Shown here: positions 7,978 to 15,579 of the stretch, piece after piece | Numbering within the stretch: the first letter of the stretch is position 1 | Layout: each line of letters begins with the position of its first letter | NCBI GenBank assembly: GCA_025935595.1 | Contig: JAICUZ010000011.1 | Coordinates: forward strand, 1 to 23,393 | Source: Burkholderiales bacterium | GTDB taxonomy: Bacteria; Actinomycetota; Thermoleophilia; Gaiellales; Gaiellaceae | Direction: 5' to 3' | Length of the DNA stretch: 23,393 nt | Program-made: the position numbers and the translations under genes | The notes under the pieces: generated by a model | Database searches by the model: none | The model's input: only the letters and a program-made list of their open reading frames with translations | What the model was told of the DNA's origin: nothing

Positions 7978-8787
7978 ATGAACCTGCTTGACGACTTGCG
8001 AGTGCGACCGGGCGCTGCGCCGAGGCTCGACCATCGCGACCCGGGCGCGCGGCTGGGCGCGGACTCGAAGTCCGATGGGCTCGAGCGTCTCGGCAAGCTC
8101 GTCGAGCGCCTCGGCGTTCTTCAGAACCGGCTGTACGCCGAGGGGCGACGATCGCTGCTGCTCGTCTTGCAAGGCATGGACGCGTCGGGCAAGGACGGGG
8201 TGATTCGAAGCGTGTTCGCCGGCGTCAATCCACAAGGCTGCCGTGTGGAGGCGTTCAACGTTCCAACATCCGAGGATCTCGCCCACGACTTCTTGTGGCG
8301 CGTCCATGCGCGCTGTCCCGCCCGCGGCGAGATCGGCATCTTCAATCGGTCGCACTACGAGGATGTCGTCGCGGTTCGCGTGCGCAAGCTCGCCGACGAG
8401 AGTGTGTGGTCGAAGCGGTACGCGCACATCGTCGCCTTCGAGCGGTTGCTGATCGACGAGGGGACGTCGGTCGTGAAGGTGTTCCTGCACGAGTCCAAGG
8501 AGGTGCAGCGGAAACGCCTTCAGGAGCGCGTGGACGATCCCGAGAAGCGGTGGAAGTTTCGCGTAGGCGACCTCGACGACCGCGCGAAATGGAACGAGTT
8601 CCGACGCGCGTACGAAGACGCGATTCGTGAGACGTCGACCCACACCGCGCCCTGGTTCGTCGTGCCGGCAGATCACAACTGGTCGCGGAACCTCTGCGTG
8701 GCGGAGATCCTGGTCGGCGCGCTCGAGCGGCTCGATCCCAAGGTTCCGCCTGCGGATCCCGGCGTCGCCGGCCTCGTGGTTCCCTGA
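7978..8787 (+). CDS. ppk2: Polyphosphate kinase 2 family, polyphosphate:nucleotide phosphotransferase
   Basis: PPK2 enzymes use polyphosphate to phosphorylate nucleoside mono- or diphosphates. The protein is 269 residues from ATG 7978, the one-domain length. Seen: the Walker A-like loop GMDASGKDG (66-74), VNPQGCRVEAFNVPT, AHDFLWRVH (102-110), IGIFNRSHYEDV (119-130) as the Walker B and lid-adjacent segment, DDPEKRWKFRVGDLDDR and APWFVVPADHNWSRN. By eye it most resembles the class III branch (the Meiothermus ruber type), whose members phosphorylate both AMP and ADP. That assignment rests on remembered sequences, so a class I or II enzyme is not excluded. Its genes for making (ppk1), binding (CYTH-CHAD, 15 bases downstream) and degrading (ppx) polyphosphate are all nearby. 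Confidence 0.93.
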   Translation: MNLLDDLRVRPGAAPRLDHRDPGARLGADSKSDGLERLGKLVERLGVLQNRLYAEGRRSLLLVLQGMDASGKDGVIRSVFAGVNPQGCRVEAFNVPTSEDLAHDFLWRVHARCPARGEIGIFNRSHYEDVVAVRVRKLADESVWSKRYAHIVAFERLLIDEGTSVVKVFLHESKEVQRKRLQERVDDPEKRWKFRVGDLDDRAKWNEFRRAYEDAIRETSTHTAPWFVVPADHNWSRNLCVAEILVGALERLDPKVPPADPGVAGLVVP

Positions 8788-8802
8788 GGGGCCGTCCCAG
8801 CT

Positions 8803-10251
8803 GTGGACGAAGATGCCGCGTACCATTCCGAGGTGCGCGAGACGCTCGAACGGGAGCTGAAGCTCGACGTCGAAGGAACGTTCGCCTTGCCCGAGCTGCC
8901 GGGCAGCCCGTTGGCCGAGCGGATGTTCACCTCGACCTACCACGACACGCCGGGCCGGTCACTCGGACGTGCCGGGATCACGCTCAGGCGCCGTGTCGAG
9001 AACGGCACGTCTCTATGGCAGCTGAAGCTGCCGCGCGCAGGCGCCGGCGAACGGGTCGAGCTCGAGGAGCCGGGCGGGCCGAGCGGCCCGCCGCCCCAGC
9101 TCGCACGACTCCTCGTCGCGCATACGCGCCACGGTCGCCTCGAGCCGGTGGCGACGCTGCGGACGCGCCGCACGGGCGTCCGTGTCGAGGAGCAAGGGCG
9201 CGAGATCGCCGACGTGACCGTCGACGAAGTGACGATCCTTCAAGCCGAGAACGGCGTCGGCAGCTTCACGGAGCTCGAGGTCGAGCTGATCGGCGGCGGA
9301 GCGAAGCCCGATCTGGAGCGCCTCGGCCGAGCCCTTCGCGATGCCGGCGGGCTCGAGAGCTCGGGCAAGCCGAAGCTCATGCGCGTGCTCGACCTGCCCG
9401 TGCCGACACCTCCGGCCCGCAGCGCGCCGCCACACGAACACCTTCGGTATGCGCTCGAGGAACAACTCGACGCGCTCGAGGCGCACGACCCCGGCGTGCG
9501 GCTCGGCGGCGACCCCGAGGATCTCCATCAGCTACGAGTGGCGACGCGGCGCGCGCGGGCGTTGATTCGCGCGACACGACCCCTGCTCGGCGACCGACTG
9601 ACCGCGCTCGGCGAGGAGCTGAAGCTGCTCGCCGGCCTGCTCGGGGCCGTTCGCGACCTCGACGTGCTGCTCGAGCGCCTTCGGCCGGAGGTCGCGTGCC
9701 TCGACACAGAACGCGACCGAGGCGAAGAGGTGCTCGCGGCGTTCGCGGCCGAGAGGACGATGCACCGCAACGTGCTCATCGCTGCGATGGAGACACCTCG
9801 TTACATGGCGCTGCTGGACGCGTTCCGCGCTGCGATCGACGAGCTCGGACCGGTCGACGCGACGAGCAGCGCCGACGAAATCGCCGGACGTGCGCTACGC
9901 AAGCTTCGGCGTGTCGCCGACGCACTCCCTACGGCGACGTCCGACGAGGAGCTGCATGGGCTTCGCGTCGCCGCGAAGCGCGCGCGCTATGCGGCCGAGC
10001 TCGCGGCTCTCGGCGGAAACCCGAAGGCTGCCCGGGCGATCAAGGCGTTCACGAAGCTCCAGGACGTCATCGGCAGGCATCAAGACGCCGTCGTCGCGGA
10101 GGAGCATCTGCGTCGCGTCGTCCGCGCCGAGACGGCGATCGCCGCCGGCCGGTTGATCGAGCGTGAGCGTCGCCGCAAGGCAGCAATGCGAAAGCGCTAT
10201 CCGGCCGCGTTGCGGAAGGTGCTCCGCACGGGGCGGAAGGCGTTCTCGTAG
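8803..10251 (+). CDS. CYTH-CHAD domain protein
   Basis: CYTH domains bind triphosphate groups in a beta-tunnel, and CHAD domains are histidine-rich helical domains reported to bind polyphosphate granules. The protein is 482 residues from GTG 8803. GTG 8833 is an in-frame alternative that would place the signature nearer the N-terminus, as is usual. Seen: the CYTH signature ERELK (E-x-E-x-K, residues 16-20), RAGITLRRR, WQLKLPR, and acidic strands VTVDEVTIL and FTELEVEL to about residue 185, then KLMRVLDL. CHAD runs from about 210 to 480, with two related helical halves beginning HQLRVATRRARALIR and HGLRVAAKRARYAAE, and the LLGAVRDLDVL and VIGRHQDAVVA segments. It lies just behind ppk2 and is convergent with ppx, which supports a polyphosphate role. 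Whether CYTH is a triphosphatase here is unknown. Confidence 0.93.
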   Translation: MDEDAAYHSEVRETLERELKLDVEGTFALPELPGSPLAERMFTSTYHDTPGRSLGRAGITLRRRVENGTSLWQLKLPRAGAGERVELEEPGGPSGPPPQLARLLVAHTRHGRLEPVATLRTRRTGVRVEEQGREIADVTVDEVTILQAENGVGSFTELEVELIGGGAKPDLERLGRALRDAGGLESSGKPKLMRVLDLPVPTPPARSAPPHEHLRYALEEQLDALEAHDPGVRLGGDPEDLHQLRVATRRARALIRATRPLLGDRLTALGEELKLLAGLLGAVRDLDVLLERLRPEVACLDTERDRGEEVLAAFAAERTMHRNVLIAAMETPRYMALLDAFRAAIDELGPVDATSSADEIAGRALRKLRRVADALPTATSDEELHGLRVAAKRARYAAELAALGGNPKAARAIKAFTKLQDVIGRHQDAVVAEEHLRRVVRAETAIAAGRLIERERRRKAAMRKRYPAALRKVLRTGRKAFS

Positions 10252-10256
10252 GAGCT

Positions 10257-11132
10257 CTAGGCTGCGACCGCGTGCTCGGCGGCGAGCGTCAGCAACGCGC
10301 CCTCGCGGAGCCCACCGCGCTGAACCTTGAGCGGCGTGCCGAGTCGCTGCTGAAGCGCCGCAAGGATCACCGCGCCTGCAGGCAGGGTTCGCGCGCGCGC
10401 CTCGCCGATCGCGTACCGGCCGGCGAGCACAGCCGTCGGGGTGCTCGCGAGCTGCCCGAGGGCGTCTTCGAGCTCGGCCTCGCCGATGCGTCCACCCACG
10501 ATCCGCTTCAACGCACGAACGCTGCCCCCGACCGCCAGCGTCGTCCGCGGCTGCGGTGGCTCGAAGCCTTCGAGGTAGCGCTCGACCTCCGCGCGGGCGG
10601 CCTCGAGCGCCGTCTCGCCCGGCGGATCGGCGGAGAGCAGACGGCTCGTCAGGCGCTGTGAACCGAGGTCGATCGAGCGCGACCACACAGGCCCCTTCTT
10701 GCGCGAGCCGACGACCACCTGCGCCGAACCACCGCCGACATCGACGACTGCAACCGTCCGCCACCCCGTGATCCGCGACCCGGACAACGCGCCGACGAAC
10801 GCGAGCTGTCCCTCCTCGACGGAGCTCAAGATCCTCGTTCGGCACGCCGCGGCGCGCTCGATGCGTTCAGCGAGCTCGACGCCGTTTGCTGCCTGGCGCC
10901 CCGGACTGGCGATCAGGATCTCCATCGCTTCGACGCCCGCGTCACGAGCATGGCCGACGAGCCCCGCCACGACCGATGCGGTGTGCGCCAGCTTCTCCTC
11001 GGGAATTGCACCGTAGCGCTCGATGTCTGCTCCGAGTCGGAGCATCGCCCGCTCGGAGACGAGCGTGTGCCCGTTCTCGGTCACGAGGAGCCGAACGGTG
11101 TTCGACCCGACATCGACGATCCCGACAGGCAC
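10257..11132 (-). CDS. ppx: Exopolyphosphatase, Ppx/GppA family
   Basis: Ppx releases orthophosphate from polyphosphate ends; GppA relatives hydrolyse pppGpp. The protein is 291 residues from GTG 11132, which gives an N-terminus MPVGIVDVGSNTVRLL very like actinobacterial Ppx1. The frame is open upstream, and GTG 11156 would fit a leaderless start, but adds eight unusual residues. Seen: the ASKHA phosphate-1 loop DVGSNT, the region around LIASPGRQAANG, phosphate-2 loop VDVGGGSAQVVVG, DLGSQRLTSR, and LAVGGSVRALKRI as the nucleotide-side loop. There is no C-terminal HD-like extension, consistent with the short actinobacterial form. It converges on the CYTH-CHAD gene with five bases between stops. 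Together with ppk1 and ppk2 it completes synthesis, use and degradation of polyphosphate in one neighbourhood. Confidence 0.93.
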   Translation of the reverse strand: MPVGIVDVGSNTVRLLVTENGHTLVSERAMLRLGADIERYGAIPEEKLAHTASVVAGLVGHARDAGVEAMEILIASPGRQAANGVELAERIERAAACRTRILSSVEEGQLAFVGALSGSRITGWRTVAVVDVGGGSAQVVVGSRKKGPVWSRSIDLGSQRLTSRLLSADPPGETALEAARAEVERYLEGFEPPQPRTTLAVGGSVRALKRIVGGRIGEAELEDALGQLASTPTAVLAGRYAIGEARARTLPAGAVILAALQQRLGTPLKVQRGGLREGALLTLAAEHAVAA

Positions 11133-11163
11133 GCCGACATGGTGACGGCCCCACACGACAGCG

Positions 11164-11169
11164 ACCCTA
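11164..11169 (-). promoter_or_regulatory. Candidate -10 element for ppx
   Basis: On the minus strand TAGGGT (11169-11164) fits the actinobacterial TAnnnT pattern. It lies seven bases before GTG 11156 and 31 before GTG 11132. No good -35 is visible. It would give either a leaderless message from 11156 or a leader of about 25 bases before 11132. Confidence 0.28.
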
Positions 11170-11262
11170 ATACGCCCCGGCCAACCGCGGACTACTGATG
11201 CCGCAAGCCGCCTCCTCGAACGCATCGCCGCTCGGGTACGGCAGGATGCGTGTAAGGCGACG

Positions 11263-11269
11263 AAGGAGG
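11263..11269 (+). promoter_or_regulatory. Strong Shine-Dalgarno for the DUF1348 gene
   Basis: AAGGAGG is followed by four bases and ATG 11274. It fixes the start. The same geometry recurs at 14621-14628 in front of the DUF1839 gene. Confidence 0.75.
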
Positions 11270-11273
11270 CTCC

Positions 11274-11735
11274 ATGGCCGACGAGCGGCCCCCGCTCCCA
11301 CCGTTCACGCGCGAGACAGCTTCACAGAAGGTGCAGGCCGCCGAAGATGCGTGGAACACGCGCGACCCCGAGCGAGTCGCAAGCGCCTACACCGTCGACT
11401 CGGTGTGGCGCAATCGCGACCGGTTCGTCACCGGACGCGACGAGATCGTCGCGTTCCTCACGCAGAAGTGGGAACGCGAGCTCGAGTACGCACTGCGCAA
11501 GAACCTCTGGTGCTTCGACGGCAACCGCATCGCCGTCCGATTTCAATACGAGAGCCACGACGGCGACGGCCGATGGTGGCGCAGCTACGGCAACGAGCTC
11601 TGGGAGTTCGACGAGCACGGATTGATGCGGCGACGCGAGGCGAGCATCGACGACGTCGCGATCCACGAGAACGAACGACGGATCTTCGGTCCGCGGCCGG
11701 AGGCGGAACGCGGGACCGAGTTCCCGCTGCGCTGA
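11274..11735 (+). CDS. DUF1348 / NTF2-like (SnoaL-fold) protein
   Basis: This is a small cone-fold protein of the nuclear transport factor 2 superfamily; the DUF1348 branch has no assigned reaction. It has 153 residues from ATG 11274 with a strong Shine-Dalgarno. Seen: RPPLPPFTRETASQKVQ, AEDAWNTRDPERVASAYT (about 22-39), SVWRNRDRFVTGRDEIVAFLT, and IAVRFQYE, ELWEFDEHGLMRRREASIDDV, all strongly typical of the family. There is no signal peptide. It diverges from ppx across 141 bases and precedes the carrier-protein operon by 87 bases. No convincing promoter or terminator is visible in that gap, so read-through into acpS is possible. A link to the operon is not shown by sequence. Confidence 0.9.
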   Translation: MADERPPLPPFTRETASQKVQAAEDAWNTRDPERVASAYTVDSVWRNRDRFVTGRDEIVAFLTQKWERELEYALRKNLWCFDGNRIAVRFQYESHDGDGRWWRSYGNELWEFDEHGLMRRREASIDDVAIHENERRIFGPRPEAERGTEFPLR

Positions 11736-11822
11736 CGCTCTCTCGACGGGCACGACGAAGGTCCGGCAGCCGCCCCACCCTTCTGGACTGGACAAGCCGC
11801 GTTTTTCGAAGAAGCTGAGGGC

Positions 11823-12224
11823 ATGCGTCTCCAGGTGGGGATGGACCTTGTCGTGGTCGCGGACGTACAGGAGGCGGTGCATGACCACGCGGACCGGTAC
11901 CTCACGCGGATCTTCAGCTCGCGCGAGCTCGGGGACTGTCTCGACGCCCCGCCTGCGATCACTGCGGAGCGGCTCGCAGCTCGGTTCGCGGCGAAGGAGG
12001 CAGCGATGAAGGTCCTACGCGCCGTCAGCGAGAACGGCGACGAGCCCCTGGCCTGGAACACGATCGAGGTCGTTCGCAGCATCTCGGGAGCACCGAAGCT
12101 CGCGTTCTCAGGACGGGCAGCGGAGGTCGCGCGCGCCGCAGGTGTGGCGGACGTCAGCGTGAGCCTCACCCACGAGCGGGAGTATGCAGCTGCAGTCGTC
12201 GTCGCTCAGGTGGAACCGGCGTGA
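11823..12224 (+). CDS. Holo-[acyl-carrier-protein] synthase-type phosphopantetheinyl transferase (AcpS family)
   Basis: AcpS moves the 4'-phosphopantetheine arm from coenzyme A to a serine on a carrier protein. The protein is 133 residues from ATG 11823, with GAGGG just upstream. Seen: VGMDLV with the magnesium-binding Asp8, YLTRIFSSRELGDCL, the hallmark RFAAKEAAMKVL (54-65, Lys58 and Glu59 in the WxxKEA-like motif), SGAPKLAFSG, and SVSLTHEREYAAAVVV at the C-terminus. It is the first gene of the operon and overlaps the carrier-protein gene by four bases (GTGA, 12221-12224). The obvious reading is a dedicated activator of that carrier protein. Because the genome presumably also needs AcpS for fatty acid synthesis, this may be a specialised paralogue rather than the housekeeping acpS; the window cannot show which. 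Confidence 0.9.
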   Translation: MRLQVGMDLVVVADVQEAVHDHADRYLTRIFSSRELGDCLDAPPAITAERLAARFAAKEAAMKVLRAVSENGDEPLAWNTIEVVRSISGAPKLAFSGRAAEVARAAGVADVSVSLTHEREYAAAVVVAQVEPA

Positions 12225-12496
12225 CCGCCGACATCCTGAATGAGGCAGAGATCACCACTCGGGTGCGCTCGGTGATCCGACGCCACGCCCGGCTGCCGAT
12301 CGACGTGGACGAGCTCGCGGACGACGCCGATCTCTTCCAGGCCGGGATGACGTCGCACGCGAGCGTCAGCGTGATGCTCGCCCTCGAAGAGGAGTTCGAC
12401 CTCGAGTTTCCCGACAGCATGTTGACGCGTCGCATGTTCGAGAGCATCGCCTCGATCACGAGCGCGGTCGGCACGGTCACCGAAGCCGGGGCGTGA
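12221..12496 (+). CDS. Acyl carrier protein, atypical attachment motif
   Basis: This is a carrier protein that should hold an acyl or aminoacyl group as a phosphopantetheine thioester. It has 91 residues from GTG 12221. Seen: an acidic four-helix ACP pattern, helix 1 TTRVRSVIRRHA, then DDADLFQAGM, the attachment region TSHASVSVMLALEEEFDLEFP, and a final helix. Aligning with the usual DSL places the modified serine at Ser45, so the motif reads T-S-H instead of D-S-L. This variant is known to me from stand-alone carrier proteins encoded beside amino acid:[carrier protein] ligases. It sits between its probable activator (AcpS) and flavoenzyme, with GTGA overlaps on both sides. Confidence 0.9.
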   Translation: MTADILNEAEITTRVRSVIRRHARLPIDVDELADDADLFQAGMTSHASVSVMLALEEEFDLEFPDSMLTRRMFESIASITSAVGTVTEAGA

Positions 12497-13671
12497 TGAT
12501 CACGGACCTCGGAACACCGGAGGCCGTACTCGCGACCGTCCGTCGGATCGCCGGCGAGGTCGCGGCCGCGCACGCCGACGACGTCGACACCGCTGCCCGC
12601 TTTCCGAGCGAGTCGATCGGGGAGCTTCGTGAGGAACGGCTGCTGTCGGCGCTCGTACCCGAGTCGCTGGGCGGAGCCGGTATGCCGTTCGAGACGATCG
12701 CCCACGCGTGCTTCGAGCTCGGCCGCCGCTGCGGCGCGACCGGCCTGATCTTCGCCATGCACCAGATCCAGGTGGCGACGATCGTGCGACACCTCGATGA
12801 CGCGCCCTGGTTCGAGAGCTACCTTCGCGACCTTTCTTCGGAGCAGAGGCTCCTTGCCTCGGCAACGTCGGAGGTCGGCACGGGTGGCGACATGGGTCGC
12901 TCGATCGCGGCAGTCACGGTCGACGACGGTGGTTCGTGCTCGTTCGAGAAGCGCGCCCCCACCGTCAGCTACGGGGCACACGCCGACGACATCCTGACGA
13001 CGCTGCGCCGGTCTCCCGATGCCGAGCCGGGCGACCAGGTGATCGCCCTCACACACGCCTCGCAAATGAGCCTGGAGCCGACGAGCACCTGGAACCCGCT
13101 CGGGATGCGCGGCACGTGCTCGCCCGGCTACGTGATCACCGCGCGCTTCGCGGCGGAGCAGGTGCTGCCCACGCCGTTCGCGCGCGTGTCCGCCGAGACA
13201 ATGGTCCCCGCGGCGCACATTCTCTGGTCGCACGTGTGGCTCGGGATCGCAACTGACGCCTTCGATCGCGCGCGCGGCTACGTCAAGGGCCTCGCCAAAC
13301 AGCGTCCCGACACACGCCCGCCGGCGGCACTGCGGCTCTCGCAGCTCATGAGCGAGCTCTCGCTGCTGCGGGCCGGCGTCGAGTCCGGCCTCCGCGACTT
13401 CGTCGAAGTCTCGAACGGCGACCGGGAACAGCTCGCGACCATGGCGTCGGCTCTCCGCTTCAACAACCTGAAGGTCGCGGCGTCGGAGCAGGCACCTCGC
13501 CTCTGCCAGGGAGCGATGTCGATCTGCGGGATCGCCGGCTACATGAACGGGACGCCGTACAGCATCGGTCGACACCTGCGCGACTCCATGTCCGCATCCC
13601 TGATGGTGGCGAACGAACGGATCCACGACACGAATGCCAGCCTCCTGCTGATCGCGAAGGACGTCACGTGA
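12493..13671 (+). CDS. Acyl-CoA dehydrogenase-like flavoprotein
   Basis: The family oxidises acyl thioesters at the alpha-beta bond using FAD. The protein is 392 residues from GTG 12493, or 391 from ATG 12496, which follows immediately. Seen: an N-terminal helical domain with ESLGGAGMPFETIAHACFELGRRCG, a diverged flavin-contact stretch ASATSEVGTGGDMGRS (about 126-141) where ordinary members have a TEPxAGSD-like motif, WNPLGMRGTCSPGYV, and a C-terminal helical domain with CQGAMSICGIAGYMN, SIGRHLRDSMSAS and ANERIHDTNAS. The usual catalytic EGT motif near the C-terminus is not present in standard form; the Glu in NERIHD is the nearest candidate base. Given its neighbours, the substrate is more likely an aminoacyl or acyl group on the carrier protein than a free CoA ester. 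That is inference. Confidence 0.85.
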   Translation: MMITDLGTPEAVLATVRRIAGEVAAAHADDVDTAARFPSESIGELREERLLSALVPESLGGAGMPFETIAHACFELGRRCGATGLIFAMHQIQVATIVRHLDDAPWFESYLRDLSSEQRLLASATSEVGTGGDMGRSIAAVTVDDGGSCSFEKRAPTVSYGAHADDILTTLRRSPDAEPGDQVIALTHASQMSLEPTSTWNPLGMRGTCSPGYVITARFAAEQVLPTPFARVSAETMVPAAHILWSHVWLGIATDAFDRARGYVKGLAKQRPDTRPPAALRLSQLMSELSLLRAGVESGLRDFVEVSNGDREQLATMASALRFNNLKVAASEQAPRLCQGAMSICGIAGYMNGTPYSIGRHLRDSMSASLMVANERIHDTNASLLLIAKDVT

Positions 13672-14606
13672 TGCAGACGGAGGCCGCGATCGACGTCGAC
13701 CACGACACGTTCTTGAAGGACCTCATCGCAGAGGGCCTTCTGATCCCGAGCGGCACGGCCGGCGTGTACGGGACCAACTCGGTCTTCGAGAAGGTTCGCC
13801 TCGCCGTCGACGACGCGGCAACGTCACTCGCCGATCCTCGCGAGGCGGAGCGACTCCGGTTCCCGCCGGTGCTCCCGCGCCGCCACCTCGAGACGAGCGG
13901 CTACCTCCGCTCCTTCCCGCACCTGCTCGGAAGCGTGTTCGCATTCGACGGCAGCGAGCGCGACGCAGTCGAGCAGGAGGCGCGCGCGTCGGAGCACGGG
14001 GATTGGAGCGAATTCCAGCGGATGACCGACCTGGTGTTGCTCCCTGCGGCGTGCTATCCCGTGTACCCGGCGATCGCCGAACGGGGCCCACTTCCGCCGG
14101 GGGGCATCACCGTGGAGACCGGCGGCGCATGCGTGTTTCGCAGCGAGCCGTCGGAGGACCCCGCGCGGCTGCAGTCGTTCCACATGCACGAGCACGTGCG
14201 GATCGGCGAGCCCGAAGCGGTCAAGGCGTGGCGGGAGCAATGGTCTCACCGCGCACTCGCGTTCCTCACAGATCTGCGCCTCGAGGTGTTCCTGCAGCCC
14301 GCGTCGGATCCGTTCTTCGGGCGCAGCGGCCGGATGCTCGCCTCGAGCCAGCTCCAGCAGGAGCTGAAGCTCGAGATCGTCACCCCGATCTCCGCGGACG
14401 AACCGACGGCGATCGCGTCACTGAACTATCACCAGGATCACTTCGCGACTCGCTTCGGTCTCGTCACCTCTGAAGGCGAGATGGCACACACCGCATGCGT
14501 CGGCTTCGGCGAGGAGCGAATCGTGCTCGCGCTCCTCCGCACGCACGGCTTCGACCCGGCGACGTGGCCGATCGAGGTGAGAGGGCGGCTCTGGGGAGAG
14601 GCGTGA
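13668..14606 (+). CDS. Amino acid:[carrier protein] ligase (class II aminoacyl-tRNA synthetase homologue)
   Basis: These enzymes are cut-down atypical seryl-tRNA synthetase homologues. They make an aminoacyl adenylate and load the amino acid on the phosphopantetheine of a carrier protein, not on tRNA; glycine or alanine was reported for rhizobial members. The protein has 312 residues from GTG 13668 (ATG 13671 also fits) and no tRNA-binding domain. Seen: LPRRHLETSGYLRSFPHL, LLPAACYPVYP, a motif-2 region FRSEPSEDPARLQSFHMHEHVRIG, DPFFGRSGRML, LNYHQDHFATRFG, and the motif-3 region HTACVGFGEERIVLALLRTHG. Cys129, Glu175 and Cys277 sit where the zinc ligands of the family are expected. It overlaps the dehydrogenase gene by four bases. 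The carrier protein at 12221-12496 is the obvious partner. Amino acid specificity is not readable by eye. Confidence 0.92.
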   Translation: MMQTEAAIDVDHDTFLKDLIAEGLLIPSGTAGVYGTNSVFEKVRLAVDDAATSLADPREAERLRFPPVLPRRHLETSGYLRSFPHLLGSVFAFDGSERDAVEQEARASEHGDWSEFQRMTDLVLLPAACYPVYPAIAERGPLPPGGITVETGGACVFRSEPSEDPARLQSFHMHEHVRIGEPEAVKAWREQWSHRALAFLTDLRLEVFLQPASDPFFGRSGRMLASSQLQQELKLEIVTPISADEPTAIASLNYHQDHFATRFGLVTSEGEMAHTACVGFGEERIVLALLRTHGFDPATWPIEVRGRLWGEA

Positions 14607-14620
14607 CGACCGCACCTGTC

Positions 14621-14628
14621 GAAGGAGG
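14621..14628 (+). promoter_or_regulatory. Shine-Dalgarno deciding the DUF1839 start
   Basis: GAAGGAGG followed by four bases and GTG 14633 has the same geometry as the DUF1348 signal at 11263. It argues for 14633 over the overlapping GTG at 14603. Confidence 0.65.
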
Positions 14629-14632
14629 CCCG

Positions 14633-15577
14633 GTGAGCCTCTTCGGCGTCGACATCGCGACGTACCGGCCGCACGCGGTTCATCTCCTCGATCGAACGTA
14701 CGTCGAGACGAACTGCTACACGGACGTCCTGATCGAGCTCTTGCACGCGCGGGGCGACGAGCCGCTCGCGGCGATGGGGTTCACGGTTCGCACCGATTTC
14801 GAGGGTGACCAGTGGACCTTCTTCAAGCCGCCGCCGGGTGACCTCGAGGCGCTCTTCGGCGTCGACATCCACGAGATGCAGCCGTACCGGCCCGTTCACG
14901 ACCAGATCGCAGAGCAGATCGCAAGTGGCAACACGGTGATCGTGGAGGTCGACTCCTGGTATCTGCCCGACACCGCAGCCACGAGCTATCGCACCGAGCA
15001 CGTCAAGACATCGATCGCGGCCGAGTCGATCAACCGCGCCGCCGAGGTCCTCCGCTACTTCCACAATGCCGGCGTCCACGAGCTCGAGGGCGACGACTAT
15101 CGCGGCGTGTTTCGGTTGAAGCCGGTCGACGCCGAGGTCCTGCCGCCGTACACGGAGCTCGTCCGTCTCGACGCCGGGCCGCGCCTCGAGGGAGAGGAGC
15201 TGCGATCCGCTTCGCGTGACCTGCTTCGGCACCACCTCGGACGTCGTCCCTCCGAGAACCCGTTCGAGGGCTTTGCCGATTCGCTGGAGGGCGACCTGCC
15301 GGCACTGCTCGCAGGAGACTCCGCGGATTACCACGCATACGCGTTCGCCACGGTCAGGATGGCAGGCTCTGCGTTTGAGTTGTGTGCGTCCCACCTCGAC
15401 TGGCTACTGGCCGATCGCGCGCGGACTGTCTCCGGCTCACTGCGCCAGATCGTGGACGCGTGCAAGCTGCTCTCGCTCAAACTCGCGCGTCGACGGCCCT
15501 TCGAGTCGCGGCCCGTGGTGGTCGAGATGGGACGTGCGTGGGAGCACGCGATGACCCGGCTCGACGACCTCGTCTGA
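14633..15577 (+). CDS. DUF1839 protein, possible papain-fold (BtrH-like) aminoacyltransferase
   Basis: No function is established for DUF1839. From GTG 14633 it has 314 residues; GTG 14603 would add ten and overlap the ligase by GTGA, but the Shine-Dalgarno and the family-like N-terminus MSLFGVDIATYRPHAVHLLD favour 14633. Seen: ETNCYTDVLIELLHA (Cys28), MGFTVRTDFEGDQWTFFKPP, LFGVDIHEMQPYRP, a VIVEVDSWYLPDT strand (Asp107), YRTEHVKTSI (His123), YFHNAGVHELEGDDYRGVF, and a helical C-terminal half. The order Cys, then a G-x-x-V-V-VD-YLP strand, then a His recalls the BtrH N-terminal family, where BtrH moves an aminoacyl group from a carrier protein to an aminoglycoside. Placed straight after the ligase, DUF1839 is my candidate for the transfer step. 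That likeness is from memory and unscored. Confidence 0.82.
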   Translation: MSLFGVDIATYRPHAVHLLDRTYVETNCYTDVLIELLHARGDEPLAAMGFTVRTDFEGDQWTFFKPPPGDLEALFGVDIHEMQPYRPVHDQIAEQIASGNTVIVEVDSWYLPDTAATSYRTEHVKTSIAAESINRAAEVLRYFHNAGVHELEGDDYRGVFRLKPVDAEVLPPYTELVRLDAGPRLEGEELRSASRDLLRHHLGRRPSENPFEGFADSLEGDLPALLAGDSADYHAYAFATVRMAGSAFELCASHLDWLLADRARTVSGSLRQIVDACKLLSLKLARRRPFESRPVVVEMGRAWEHAMTRLDDLV

Positions 15578-15579
15578 CG

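Noticed and set aside
11736..11822. Promoter or terminator between the DUF1348 gene and acpS
   Set aside because: I find no TAnnnT box with a spaced -35 and no stable stem with a T-run; the short GTTTTTC stretch has no stem before it.
12166..13626. Minus-strand open frame of 486 codons opposite the dehydrogenase
   Set aside because: No domain pattern is visible; the plus strand carries a clear flavoprotein with coupled neighbours.
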